NCBI GenBank assembly: GCA_023432805.1
Contig: JAEYUG010000067.1
Location: 1 to 24,288, forward strand
Reading direction: 5' to 3'
DNA from: Bacteroidota bacterium
GTDB lineage: Bacteria; Bacteroidota; Ignavibacteria; SZUA-365
Length of the DNA stretch: 24,288 bases
The notes beneath the pieces were generated by a model. The model saw only the letters and a list, made by a program, of their open reading frames with translations, did not search any database and had not been told where the DNA came from. The translations under genes and the position numbers were made by a program. Shown one piece after another: positions 6,379 to 17,470 of the stretch. Position 1 is the first letter of the stretch; every line of letters starts with the position of its first letter.

Positions 6379-7948
6379 TGTTGTCGATGTATACTTGTAT
6401 TAGATACGGCAAGTTCGTTTTGTGGATCTGTATTCCTGAATCCCGTATATCGGGATGCAGGGCGTCTCCAACAACATAGTCTCCCACACTGGTTTCGGTC
6501 TCTTCTGGCCAGTTTGGTGTAGCAAACTCACTATGAATCGGTCCATTGCCCGTGCTTCTCTGTAAACACAGCTCGTACGCCAGCTGCTTGTGGATATCAT
6601 ACAATATCTTCTCAGACAAATATGCAGATGCCATGTACGACGTAGCCGATACATACTTATAATCAATAACCTTATATTGAGATTGCGTATCGCCGTATGG
6701 AAGGTAATTAGCCAACCGAGTCATGGTAACGCCTGATATAACAATCGTATTATGTGACAATTTCTTAATATAGACACCTTTGCAGTGCCTTTGGACGCTA
6801 TGTCGCACTATTTTCAGTAAATCGTGATCATTTATAGTCAGCCTGTGTTCCGTCTTCGTGTTGCTCACGGCTATTACGCCGGACGCTAGCGTCATTCTGC
6901 TAGGCTCATTTAATACGACGTCCGGCTTAATCCATCTCCTTCTGCCCTCGGGCCCAATAAAATAAAATGGATTATTGTAGCCTTCCTTTTGATAATATCC
7001 GCGGTGGTATCCTTGCCGATTAGCCACCGACTGCCCTTTGATGCACACATCAGTGTCTGCATACATAATATTGCCGGGTCGATCCGAAAACAGAAACGTG
7101 CTGCACAGATCTTCCCATACGCTTGAGAAATTCTTCACGCCCCAGGCAATGCCTTCGGGTGTAAAGGACATGTCTCCATATAAGAATCTCTCTACAGCAT
7201 CGTAGCATATATAATAATCAGGATCTTTGTACGCACTATGTCTATCAATATCAGCCAGGGTTTGGCGAAGAACCGCAATGGTCTCTTCATACTGATCTTC
7301 TTCATATATTCTTGTTGCTTCCGTCAGGTATTTTTCACGAAAATTGTTTGAGTACATTGTGACGTGGTACTCTGGTTCGTACTGCAGCTCGCGAGCAATT
7401 TCACAATAAATGTAGCACAACTCGCCTACTATATCAGCGCCGTCATACTCTAGAATTCGCAACGGGCCTTCCATCTCTAGGACGACCATAGCATCATCTT
7501 CATCATAAACAGCGCGATCATAATACTTGTATAGCTTAGCATAGTCTACATTTTCAGTCCGCCTTAAACGCTTTTCTAGATTAGCAACATTCAAACTATC
7601 AATGGATTCAATTATTTGCTCCATCTCAGCTATTTTGGCGTATAACACTACCGTGTCGCCTTCTGAGTTAATATAGCTTGACTCTTCGGGCCCTGACAAC
7701 GCTTCAGTTCTTTTTTCTTTTGCGGGCTGTTTATTGTTGTGTTGCTGCTGAAAGACGCGAAGCGTACGGTACAGAAGAAAGAATGCACGCTTGACTTCGT
7801 AGTAATCGGCATTTGCCAGATTATCGCATCCGTTTGGCACGACGAATTCATAATCTGAATATCTTTCGCTCCGACAGATGCCGACAAACGAAGTGTAGCC
7901 CCCATCAGTTGTTTTACCGCACACTACTCGCAACCGTGAGAAGTCCAT
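6371..7948 (-). CDS. McrC / LlaJI-like restriction nuclease subunit
   Basis: 525 aa, 6 nt after the McrB-like gene and overlapping the next gene by 8 bp. The N-terminal beta-rich part (about 1-60, with FVVPNG) resembles the start of McrC/LlaJI proteins. A short coiled-coil-like helix (about 105-130, EMEQIIESIDSLNVANLEKR) follows. The C-terminal half carries a PD-(D/E)XK pattern, IKPDVV followed about 80 residues later by VIDYKYV, i.e. PD...DxK, as in McrC where the motif reads PD...DxK. The protein is expected to bind the AAA hexamer made by the upstream gene and cut DNA, either modified DNA (McrBC) or a specific site (LlaJI type). AT-rich codon use contrasts with the neighbours. No associated methyltransferase lies inside the AT-rich block, which favours a type IV, modification-dependent reading. 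Confidence 0.8.
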   Translation of the reverse strand: MDFSRLRVVCGKTTDGGYTSFVGICRSERYSDYEFVVPNGCDNLANADYYEVKRAFFLLYRTLRVFQQQHNNKQPAKEKRTEALSGPEESSYINSEGDTVVLYAKIAEMEQIIESIDSLNVANLEKRLRRTENVDYAKLYKYYDRAVYDEDDAMVVLEMEGPLRILEYDGADIVGELCYIYCEIARELQYEPEYHVTMYSNNFREKYLTEATRIYEEDQYEETIAVLRQTLADIDRHSAYKDPDYYICYDAVERFLYGDMSFTPEGIAWGVKNFSSVWEDLCSTFLFSDRPGNIMYADTDVCIKGQSVANRQGYHRGYYQKEGYNNPFYFIGPEGRRRWIKPDVVLNEPSRMTLASGVIAVSNTKTEHRLTINDHDLLKIVRHSVQRHCKGVYIKKLSHNTIVISGVTMTRLANYLPYGDTQSQYKVIDYKYVSATSYMASAYLSEKILYDIHKQLAYELCLQRSTGNGPIHSEFATPNWPEETETSVGDYVVGDALHPDIRDSGIQIHKTNLPYLIQVYIDNNE

Positions 7949-7954
7949 ATAGCA

Positions 7955-8995
7955 TCAACGGCCAGTTATACTATCAATGAACAACTCCACGTTATTTGCG
8001 AACTGACCGAATACTACGACATCTTCAGTACCAAGCAACTCACGCAGCGGCCTTTTATCTCGGCTAAATACACTGTCCCACAAGTAGAACATGAGCTTGT
8101 TCTTTATTTGGCTCGTTGGTATGGGGTTATAAGATATCGGGATGTAATGCAGGCCGATCTGCTTATCTTCTGCTCCTCGGATGTATCGACTATTAGTTCT
8201 AATGAAATCGTTTAATTTACTTTGAAAATCACACCACGGAATATTCTTATACTCAAGGCGCCGACTTTCGTTGTCAGCGCCAGCATCTACTGGCATATAT
8301 TCCCATTCCCACCTTCTTTTAAATGCACTATCCATGTAGTATATGGAGTTATCGGATGTGTTCATCGTACCAATTATCGACATATTAAATGGTATGCGTA
8401 CTGAGCTAGTCGCAAAGTTGGTTCGCAGGTACGGCACTTTAGATTGAAAATTCTCAAGATTCGTGTAATCCATCTTACCCTCAATGCGATACTCCACTAC
8501 GTCACTGTTCTTTCTTTTTTGCACTCTATCCACGCCCATCAACTCCATAAGTACATCAAACTCCATCTGATTGAGGCTGACATAATACGAGGACCATCCA
8601 TCACGATCCCTATCAAGTAGTTGAAAGATAGTGCCAAATATTGCACTGGAATTGCCGCGATTTATTTCATCTATAACCAGCGCAACATTCTTAACATCTG
8701 CTACCTGCTTACCGCTTTTGTCATGTGCTTCGGCAATGTTCTTATACGCTCTAGACAGTGCTTTAATGAAATGGCCAACATGCTGCTTGTAGATTACCTT
8801 TTGCTCTACACTACTTGGCACTACTTTAACCATGAAGTCTCCATAAGTGTATTCAGGGTGGAATACTGCCTTCACCACATTATCTGGATCATTTACCACA
8901 TCTATACCGAGTGATGGTAATAGTGTGTTATCAATGTAATGACTCTTCCCTGTGCCAGGGCTTCCGAATACTATCTTTTGAACGTAGTTCATCAT
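7955..8995 (-). CDS. McrB-like AAA motor of an McrBC-type restriction system
   Basis: 346 aa, almost only an AAA domain. Walker A is GSPGTGKS near residues 12-19. Walker B is LVIDEINRGNSS, with the IDEINRG signature of McrB. GTMNTSDNS matches the McrB sensor/GTP-specificity segment, usually MNTADRS. KRRW supplies an arginine finger. The N-terminal DNA-recognition domain found in long McrB proteins is absent, so target recognition must lie elsewhere, perhaps in the partners. McrB family motors use GTP; that is family knowledge. Start: ATG at 8995 with AGAGG upstream; a second ATG follows directly. Only 33 bp separate it from the end of the DUF499 gene, so it may be read from the same transcript despite the change in GC content. 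Confidence 0.85.
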   Translation of the reverse strand: MMNYVQKIVFGSPGTGKSHYIDNTLLPSLGIDVVNDPDNVVKAVFHPEYTYGDFMVKVVPSSVEQKVIYKQHVGHFIKALSRAYKNIAEAHDKSGKQVADVKNVALVIDEINRGNSSAIFGTIFQLLDRDRDGWSSYYVSLNQMEFDVLMELMGVDRVQKRKNSDVVEYRIEGKMDYTNLENFQSKVPYLRTNFATSSVRIPFNMSIIGTMNTSDNSIYYMDSAFKRRWEWEYMPVDAGADNESRRLEYKNIPWCDFQSKLNDFIRTNSRYIRGAEDKQIGLHYIPISYNPIPTSQIKNKLMFYLWDSVFSRDKRPLRELLGTEDVVVFGQFANNVELFIDSITGR

Positions 8996-9028
8996 TGAAC
9001 CTCTGTAATTGTTTGCAGCATGTGATTA

Positions 9029-12433
<3,405 letters not shown>

Positions 12434-12540
12434 GAATGATCCTTGCAATGATGGTGCGCGGATGCACCGCGCTGTGTGTGACTCGATGGATGTGGCGGAT
12501 GTCCGTCGCGCTGCGCTGGGATGCGCTGCGCGCGGAAACG

Positions 12541-12566
12541 ATCCCGTGGTGCCGCGACCACGGGAT
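12541..12566 (-). promoter_or_regulatory. Intercistronic hairpin between methyltransferase and ATPase genes
   Basis: A perfect 10-bp stem, atcccgtggt (12541-12550) with accacgggat (12557-12566), and a 6-nt loop. It begins about 5 nt past the methyltransferase stop. On the transcribed strand it is followed only by cgtttcc, so termination would be weak. A role in partial attenuation or in protecting the upstream mRNA end is more likely. Confidence 0.5.
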
Positions 12567-12571
12567 GCCTC

Positions 12572-15445
12572 CTACTCGAACAGATCCGACTGCGTCGTGG
12601 GAAGCGTCCTGTCGACGCTCAGACTGATGTTCTGGATCTCCGACCAGCTCTGCACGAGCGCGTTGTAGGCGAGCGCCTCGGCGGAGCGCTTCCTGCGCTC
12701 GCAGACCAGATAGAGCCGGTAGGCCAGTTCGCGCGCCGCATCGGCGCGCACACCCATTGCCGCGACCATGTCTGCGGCGGCGGACTCGCCCCCGGTCGTG
12801 AGCACGCGGATGAGATGATGCACCGTCTCCCAGACCGTCAGGCGCGTGTCGGATGCGGGATCCCAGTCCGCCGGCAGCTCCTCCGGCCGCAGCAGCCGCA
12901 CCTTGCCCTTGCGGGATGCGACGACCCCCGCCTCGACCATGCCGGCCACGCTCGTGTTCTTGGCGCGCGCGAGATTGTCGGCGACGCCGAATTCGCCGTC
13001 GGAAAATCCGAACTGTTCGAACCAGGTCAGCGCCCAGCGGCTGTCGTCGTCGAAGTCGCTTTCCTGTTCGGAGAGCGCTTCGTCGAGCACCTGATTGATG
13101 AGGCGCAGCGCATCGCGCACCGTCACCGCCTCGCCGGATGCATCCAGAATCTTCGCATGGCGCGTGTACACCGCCATGCCGGGACCGATGGATGCCTGCG
13201 CCAGATCCACCGGTGCGATGTTGCCCCGCTGCAGATGCGCCACCGCCTCCGGAAGCTCCCGCTTCAGCTCGTCGTGAAACTGCCTGCGCGTGATCGTCCC
13301 CGCGGACCCGTCGCGCCGGCGACAAACAAGGACGATGCTGGAGGCGAGGGCGTTGGTGCCGGAGCCGATCATGCGATTGGCAAGTTCGGTGCGCATGGGC
13401 CATGTGCCGGAAATCGCAAACCCAGCTTTGAGGACGGCTTCAAGAAAGGTTTCCCAGCCCGTGCTTGCGGTGCCATCACTCCCCTCAGTCTCCGATTGTT
13501 TGAAGGCATAGTAAATCGAGACGGGGTAGTCGCTGTGCGATTGCGTGGCAAGATTGTGCATCGCCTGTGTCATCCCATCCAGAAAGAACTCCTCGGCCGC
13601 CTGCCGCCCGCCATGGCGATAGGGTGATGCGATGAGTTCCTCGGTCTTTGGTACAGCGACGGTTGACAACAAGTCCTTGTGCGTATCTCGGAGCACACGT
13701 CTGAGCCAACCATAGAAGAAATCAGACAGATCAGCATAACCGATGTTGTCATAGTATGGCGGATCGGTGGAGATCACCTTCGAATGTGATATGGTTTGAT
13801 TCTGTGCATCCCACTGCACTGCCGAGCCACCTGCTCGTGCCGAGAGATGTTCAATCGCCTTCCGTTCCCATTCCAACATTGCATTCCAGTTTCCCGTCGA
13901 ATCACAGAATGGATTGACCTCTGCGTAATCCCATACCATCGGTATCGCTTGTCGACCGAAGGTATTTCGCATCTTCTCACCTGAGTTATGCCAGCTACAA
14001 ATCGACGACCAATAGTCGGCGCATTTATCCACCGTAAATGCGAGATACAACATTGCTGCGTCAGCATATTCGCTCGCTGAGTGGTGCGGGCCGTCAGATC
14101 GAGTCCCATCAGCCTGCAGTCCCGATGCCACAGCATCCTGCAGGATGGGTCCACGTACCTCGGATACCAGGTCCGAATAAGTCGTGAGTGAAACAAGCTG
14201 GCGTGAAGTAAAAATATCCCCGTAGTTCACGAGTCCGTACAATGGCGGCGAAAACCATCGTGGATTTTCCGGCATTGCAACATCCGGGCGCCAGGTTGGC
14301 TCCGCTGAACGTGCCACATCCTCCATTTCCCTGCTTGGCGGCAGATAGACTCGACCGCGCACACCCTCAGCAACGATTGCCATCATGCGGTCGCTCATGC
14401 GTCCCGCATTTGCTTCCGCATAGATGTACTTCGGGTCTATCGGATTTCCCGACATCAGGCATTTGAAATTCGCCCCGCGAGAGAGTTTCGTTCCATTCTT
14501 CGCCGCCTCGGCGTCAGGCGGCTTCCCCACGCGGACGGCGAAGCGGTAGCTGTCGCCCTTGATGATCGGCTCGATGTACGCCTCCTTCCCCGGCTTTGTC
14601 GAGAGCATGAAGGTCGAGGCGAGCGGGACATCCACATGCGCGAAGGCGGGATTGGGACTCTTGACCGTGCGGGCCCAGATCCATGCGATCACCGTGAGCT
14701 CCTCGTCGACGAGGGGTGCGAGGTCGGGACGCTCCTTCGCCATCGCGGCGGTGATGCGCACCTTCGGATAAAGGTGGCCGATGCGGCGCTCGGCCTCGTC
14801 GCGCATCCACTTCCCGTAGTAGCGCACGTCTTCGGCCAGTCCCTGCGCGCCGCGCCATTCGCGCGCGATGAGGGGCTCGTCGCCCGGCTCGACGGGGTGC
14901 ACCGGCGGACGGTTCGCGAACTTCGGGGGAATCTCGATCATGGCCTTGTTGATGAGCACGGCCACGGGATTCAGGTCGGAGGCGTGGGCTTCGAGACCGA
15001 GCCGCTGCGCCTCGAGCGGCAGGGCGCCGCCGCCGGCGAAGGGATCGTGAAAGGCGGGGAGGCGCTCCTTGTTGTACAGCTCCTCCGCGCCGGGTTCGCC
15101 GATGTGCGCGTTGCAGGTGCGGCGCCACGAAAGACGGATCTCCTCGCGGGCGCGCTCGAGCACGGTTTCGTTGGTCGTGTTTTCCCACAGCACGAGATCT
15201 TCGATGATCTTGAAGAGGCGTTGGCGCTCCTTTTCCTGCGCCTTCTCGGTCGGGAAGAGGTCGGGCCAGCTCGAGGGATCATCCACCATCTGCGCGAAGA
15301 TCACGGCGCGCGCCGCTGCGAGCGGCCGCCTGGCCCACCACAGATGCAGCGTGCTCGGGTGACCATGCCTGATCGACTTCTCCCTCACCGCCGCCCTGTT
15401 GATCGCCTCCAGCGGCAACGCCACCTCAATGAGCTTCCTGACCAT
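12572..15445 (-). CDS. DUF1156 DNA methyltransferase (COG1743 type)
   Basis: 957 aa. The N-terminus (KLIEVALPLEAINR, KSIRHGHPSTLHLWWARR) is the DUF1156 signature. SAM-binding motif I is DPFAGGG (134-140), with SDLNP (156-160) completing the pocket. The catalytic motif IV is DPPY (561-564, followed by YDN), as in amino-methyltransferases making N6-methyladenine or N4-methylcytosine. Relatives are annotated as Zn-ribbon adenine-specific methylases; only one Cys (about 329) of a possible ribbon is obvious here, so zinc binding may be lost. It probably marks host DNA as self for the helicase/ATPase partners. The gene is intact and ends 138 bp before the DUF499 gene. Its first 100 bp are duplicated about 0.9 kb upstream. 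A GAGGAG lies very close to the ATG (2-nt spacing). Confidence 0.9.
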   Translation of the reverse strand: MVRKLIEVALPLEAINRAAVREKSIRHGHPSTLHLWWARRPLAAARAVIFAQMVDDPSSWPDLFPTEKAQEKERQRLFKIIEDLVLWENTTNETVLERAREEIRLSWRRTCNAHIGEPGAEELYNKERLPAFHDPFAGGGALPLEAQRLGLEAHASDLNPVAVLINKAMIEIPPKFANRPPVHPVEPGDEPLIAREWRGAQGLAEDVRYYGKWMRDEAERRIGHLYPKVRITAAMAKERPDLAPLVDEELTVIAWIWARTVKSPNPAFAHVDVPLASTFMLSTKPGKEAYIEPIIKGDSYRFAVRVGKPPDAEAAKNGTKLSRGANFKCLMSGNPIDPKYIYAEANAGRMSDRMMAIVAEGVRGRVYLPPSREMEDVARSAEPTWRPDVAMPENPRWFSPPLYGLVNYGDIFTSRQLVSLTTYSDLVSEVRGPILQDAVASGLQADGTRSDGPHHSASEYADAAMLYLAFTVDKCADYWSSICSWHNSGEKMRNTFGRQAIPMVWDYAEVNPFCDSTGNWNAMLEWERKAIEHLSARAGGSAVQWDAQNQTISHSKVISTDPPYYDNIGYADLSDFFYGWLRRVLRDTHKDLLSTVAVPKTEELIASPYRHGGRQAAEEFFLDGMTQAMHNLATQSHSDYPVSIYYAFKQSETEGSDGTASTGWETFLEAVLKAGFAISGTWPMRTELANRMIGSGTNALASSIVLVCRRRDGSAGTITRRQFHDELKRELPEAVAHLQRGNIAPVDLAQASIGPGMAVYTRHAKILDASGEAVTVRDALRLINQVLDEALSEQESDFDDDSRWALTWFEQFGFSDGEFGVADNLARAKNTSVAGMVEAGVVASRKGKVRLLRPEELPADWDPASDTRLTVWETVHHLIRVLTTGGESAAADMVAAMGVRADAARELAYRLYLVCERRKRSAEALAYNALVQSWSEIQNISLSVDRTLPTTQSDLFE
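15343..15442 (-). repeat. Direct repeat, copy A (methyltransferase 5' end)
   Basis: These 100 bp inside the DUF1156 gene, covering nearly its first 34 codons, recur at 16221-16320 in the same orientation. I count about 15 differences by hand (roughly 85% identity) and no gaps. The two copies bracket the AT-rich secreted-protein gene. Confidence 0.85.
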
Positions 15446-15516
15446 GACTCCTCGCTAAAGCGCAGTTTCCAAGAACACCACTCGATTTCAACCAAAACCG
15501 TAATCACATTGATTAC

Positions 15517-16104
15517 TCAATGGAATTGGATCCCTTGTATAAGAGCTGCAAACATCTTGACATTAGGCTCTGATTGCTCTTGATCGCCATACGAATAAAA
15601 CATCCATTCATATCTTCGTTGTTTATATACCCACGCAATAGACATTATCTGTGTTTCAATACCGTGCAGATCACCAGTGCCTTCAACGACAAGCATCCTC
15701 ACCTTACCCAGCGTGATGATATCTGCCTTTTCTACAACGGCACCAGTTTTCACCAGCTCCTGCTCTAGCAAATTTAGGTCTTTTTGCGTGAGTCTCTTGT
15801 TTACAGCTGATCTTTCATCAGACCATGCATACATCATATATATACTGTGCGACGTATTGCCTGTGGCCTGAATAATAACACCGGAGACACCGCCCTTGAC
15901 AGTAGTATTTGTTACCTTCCAACCAACCGGATAATGGATTGTCACCTCACCAGAGGGAGATGAAAGCGGGTGACAGATGTACCCGAGAATATCGACAGCA
16001 TTCTGCGCACTCGCATGCTGAATACCAACATTCACGACGTTCATGAATATATAAATTATGCAGAATCTCAAATACGACTTGCTCAATGTCATCTCGTGCT
16101 TCAT
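15517..16104 (-). CDS. Secreted protein of unknown function, possibly PsbP/DcrB-like
   Basis: 195 aa with a signal peptide (hydrophobic stretch FCIIYIFMNVVNVGI, cleavage expected after HASA). The mature part reads GEVTIHYPVGWKV and later LEQELVKTGAVVEKADIITL and GKVRMLVVEGTG. This layout (HYPxGW start, alternating strands, helix 'LNLLEQEL') is reminiscent of PsbP/DcrB-like small periplasmic proteins, but I would not name a family on this alone. The gene is AT-rich and sits between the methyltransferase and a duplicated fragment of the methyltransferase 5' end, so it looks inserted into the cassette. It has no evident link to DNA defence. An ATG four codons in would also serve as start. Confidence 0.7.
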   Translation of the reverse strand: MKHEMTLSKSYLRFCIIYIFMNVVNVGIQHASAQNAVDILGYICHPLSSPSGEVTIHYPVGWKVTNTTVKGGVSGVIIQATGNTSHSIYMMYAWSDERSAVNKRLTQKDLNLLEQELVKTGAVVEKADIITLGKVRMLVVEGTGDLHGIETQIMSIAWVYKQRRYEWMFYSYGDQEQSEPNVKMFAALIQGIQFH

Positions 16105-16220
16105 TGCTTATCTAGAGCTGAATATATATTGGATTATTCGTGCCATTCCGAAATATCAGTGCGTCTTCATCGGCAGACTGCACCTTCGAAGCAGGGCGAA
16201 CGCCCGCTGGGTCGACAGCA

Positions 16221-16326
16221 AGTGCAGCGTGCTCGGGTGTCCGCGCCAGATCGATTTCTCCTGCACTATGGCCCTGTTGATAGCCTCCAGCGGCAACGCC
16301 ACCTCAAGGAGCTTCCTGACATTCAT
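16221..16326 (-). pseudogene. Duplicated 5' fragment of the DUF1156 methyltransferase gene
   Basis: From the ATG at 16326 the frame reads N, then VRKLLEVALPLEAINRAIV, QEKSIWRGHPSTLHL. Over 34 aligned residues, 29 equal the N-terminus of the intact protein at 15445. Past HPSTLHL the conserved WWARR becomes LSTQR and homology fades near 16200; the frame then runs into unrelated sequence. It encodes no SAM-binding or catalytic motif, so it is a dead fragment. It was produced either by duplication during insertion of the AT-rich gene or by recombination with another methyltransferase copy; about 15% divergence favours a second, related allele over a recent tandem copy. Confidence 0.85.
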
Positions 16327-16400
16327 CTTAGGCATTTGCATGCATACATTTTCGAGGGCCTGGTTCTGGTTAAATGTACGATATCACTGAGATTGACAGC

Positions 16401-16582
16401 TTAATGAAGCGTGGCCACAGAATACATCCGCCAAAAGATATAATGCTGAGCATCCAACCGTTCCACGATATGATAATCGCTTGCTATTGGTTTCTCATGC
16501 GACCAGCTCGAAGTTGGCAAAACGAAACGCTGTTTGAGGGCTTCTTGTATATCTGCACCTCGCTTATAACAACATAGCCAGA
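16401..16582 (-). other. Open frame without a clear start, possible gene remnant
   Basis: Directly after the stop of the small membrane protein gene, a different frame reads YKRGADIQEALKQRF and continues protein-like (VLPTSSWSHEKPI, IVERLDAQHYIFWRMYS) to a TAA at 16401-16403. No ATG or ribosome-binding site precedes it, and the frame is closed a few codons inside the membrane-protein gene. It could be the tail of a lost gene, a frameshifted extension of the upstream gene, or chance. No family is recognised. Confidence 0.25.
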
Positions 16583-17062
16583 TCAGAGTTCTTTGGATAA
16601 TACATCTTTAATAATTCGATCATTCTCTTCCTTCATGCGTTGCTGTAGATCAAGAAGACGCTCATAGTCGTCCTCATCTATGGCTGAATGAGAATGTAGA
16701 TAATAACTCGTCAGCAATCCCGACGCAGCAATGACAATTGCTACAGCCACAACCATAATTCGCCGTATTGTGCGCTGTGCGGTGCTACGATATGCTGCTC
16801 CATTGGCATGAGTTAATGCCATTACAAAAATTACCACGATGTATAATAGAGCAAAGACGCGTATATTTATCGTGGCCACATAGGTCTTCCGCACCCATTC
16901 TTCCATTAACACTGCGCCAGATAAAGTGCCATAGTTTCTTAACAATTCATCGGGGACAGGGAACATAATACTTGCGACGGTATCGGCGTGCATATACAAC
17001 AATACCCCGAGTATGCCTAGCAATATTATAATTAGATGTTTGCTGTACTTCCACTTGCGCAT
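16583..17062 (-). CDS. Small membrane protein, unknown family
   Basis: 159 aa with three predicted membrane segments: HLIIILLGILGVLLYMHA near the N-terminus, VFALLYIVVIFVMAL in the middle and IMVVAVAIVIAASGLLTSYY in the second half. A charged, coiled-coil-like tail follows (DDYERLLDLQQRMKEENDRI). The layout suggests an inner-membrane protein with a cytoplasmic or periplasmic helical tail. It is AT-rich, like the neighbouring secreted-protein gene, and unlike the helicase upstream and the methyltransferase downstream. A role in the defence cassette is possible, as membrane effectors occur in abortive systems, but nothing in the sequence shows it. Confidence 0.65.
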   Translation of the reverse strand: MRKWKYSKHLIIILLGILGVLLYMHADTVASIMFPVPDELLRNYGTLSGAVLMEEWVRKTYVATINIRVFALLYIVVIFVMALTHANGAAYRSTAQRTIRRIMVVAVAIVIAASGLLTSYYLHSHSAIDEDDYERLLDLQQRMKEENDRIIKDVLSKEL

Positions 17063-17470
17063 GCCAACCTCTGTGTATTGTAAGCGTGAACTGTTTCTCG
17101 CCTCTTATTATCTTGCGAGAAGACGGTTATCGTAGTATCGGTCGATGGCGTAATGCGATCATGATGCACTGACAAGATCACAATGCAGCTTGATGTGGCA
17201 TCCGCCCACTTCTGTCCTAGGAATCATTTACAGTGGCATCATTCGTTTCTTACGATTTGAGCGCGTCTTCTCTCTTGCCATAACTATTCTGGAATTCATC
17301 CCCACATGGAAGATGCGTTGGTATATCCGAATTTTGTTTTTGAATCTTCCAGAAAGATAATGATCGTAGCCAAGTTGCTTTTACCATCTGTGATCACAGC
17401 CTTCTTGGCAGGCTTTTACCAAATCATGGCGAGGAGTTCACATGAGAACGTGTAGGCCAGGATTTCTTCA
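17063..17470. other. AT-rich intergenic region, about 400 bp
   Basis: Lies between the helicase stop and the membrane-protein gene. I see no conserved gene. It contains a perfect 12-bp palindrome, ctgtgatcacag (17388-17399), and a 31-codon plus-strand ORF (17360-17455). No rho-independent terminator for the helicase was found. The AT-rich composition begins right after the helicase stop, marking a boundary of inserted DNA. Confidence 0.5.
17360..17455 (+). CDS. Possible 31-aa hydrophobic peptide, toxin-like layout
   Basis: The ATG at 17360, with AGAAAG 6-11 nt upstream, opens MIVAKLLLPSVITAFLAGF and ends in a polar tail (ARSSHENV). One short transmembrane-length stretch with a Pro and a Gly, followed by a polar end, recalls Fst/Ldr-type type I toxins. 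It is antisense to the flanking genes. A random ORF of this size in 400 bp is not surprising, no antisense RNA promoter was identified, and the peptide lacks the usual Trp. Low confidence. Confidence 0.2.
   Translation: MIVAKLLLPSVITAFLAGFYQIMARSSHENV

Noticed and set aside
16374..16577. 67-codon plus-strand frame beside the methyltransferase fragment
   Set aside because: No ribosome-binding site or motif; the opposite strand is at least as protein-like, so neither is called with confidence.
17388..17399. Palindrome ctgtgatcacag as a CRP-type operator
   Set aside because: CRP sites need a 6-nt spacer between TGTGA and TCACA. Here the halves abut, and no promoter is placed next to it.
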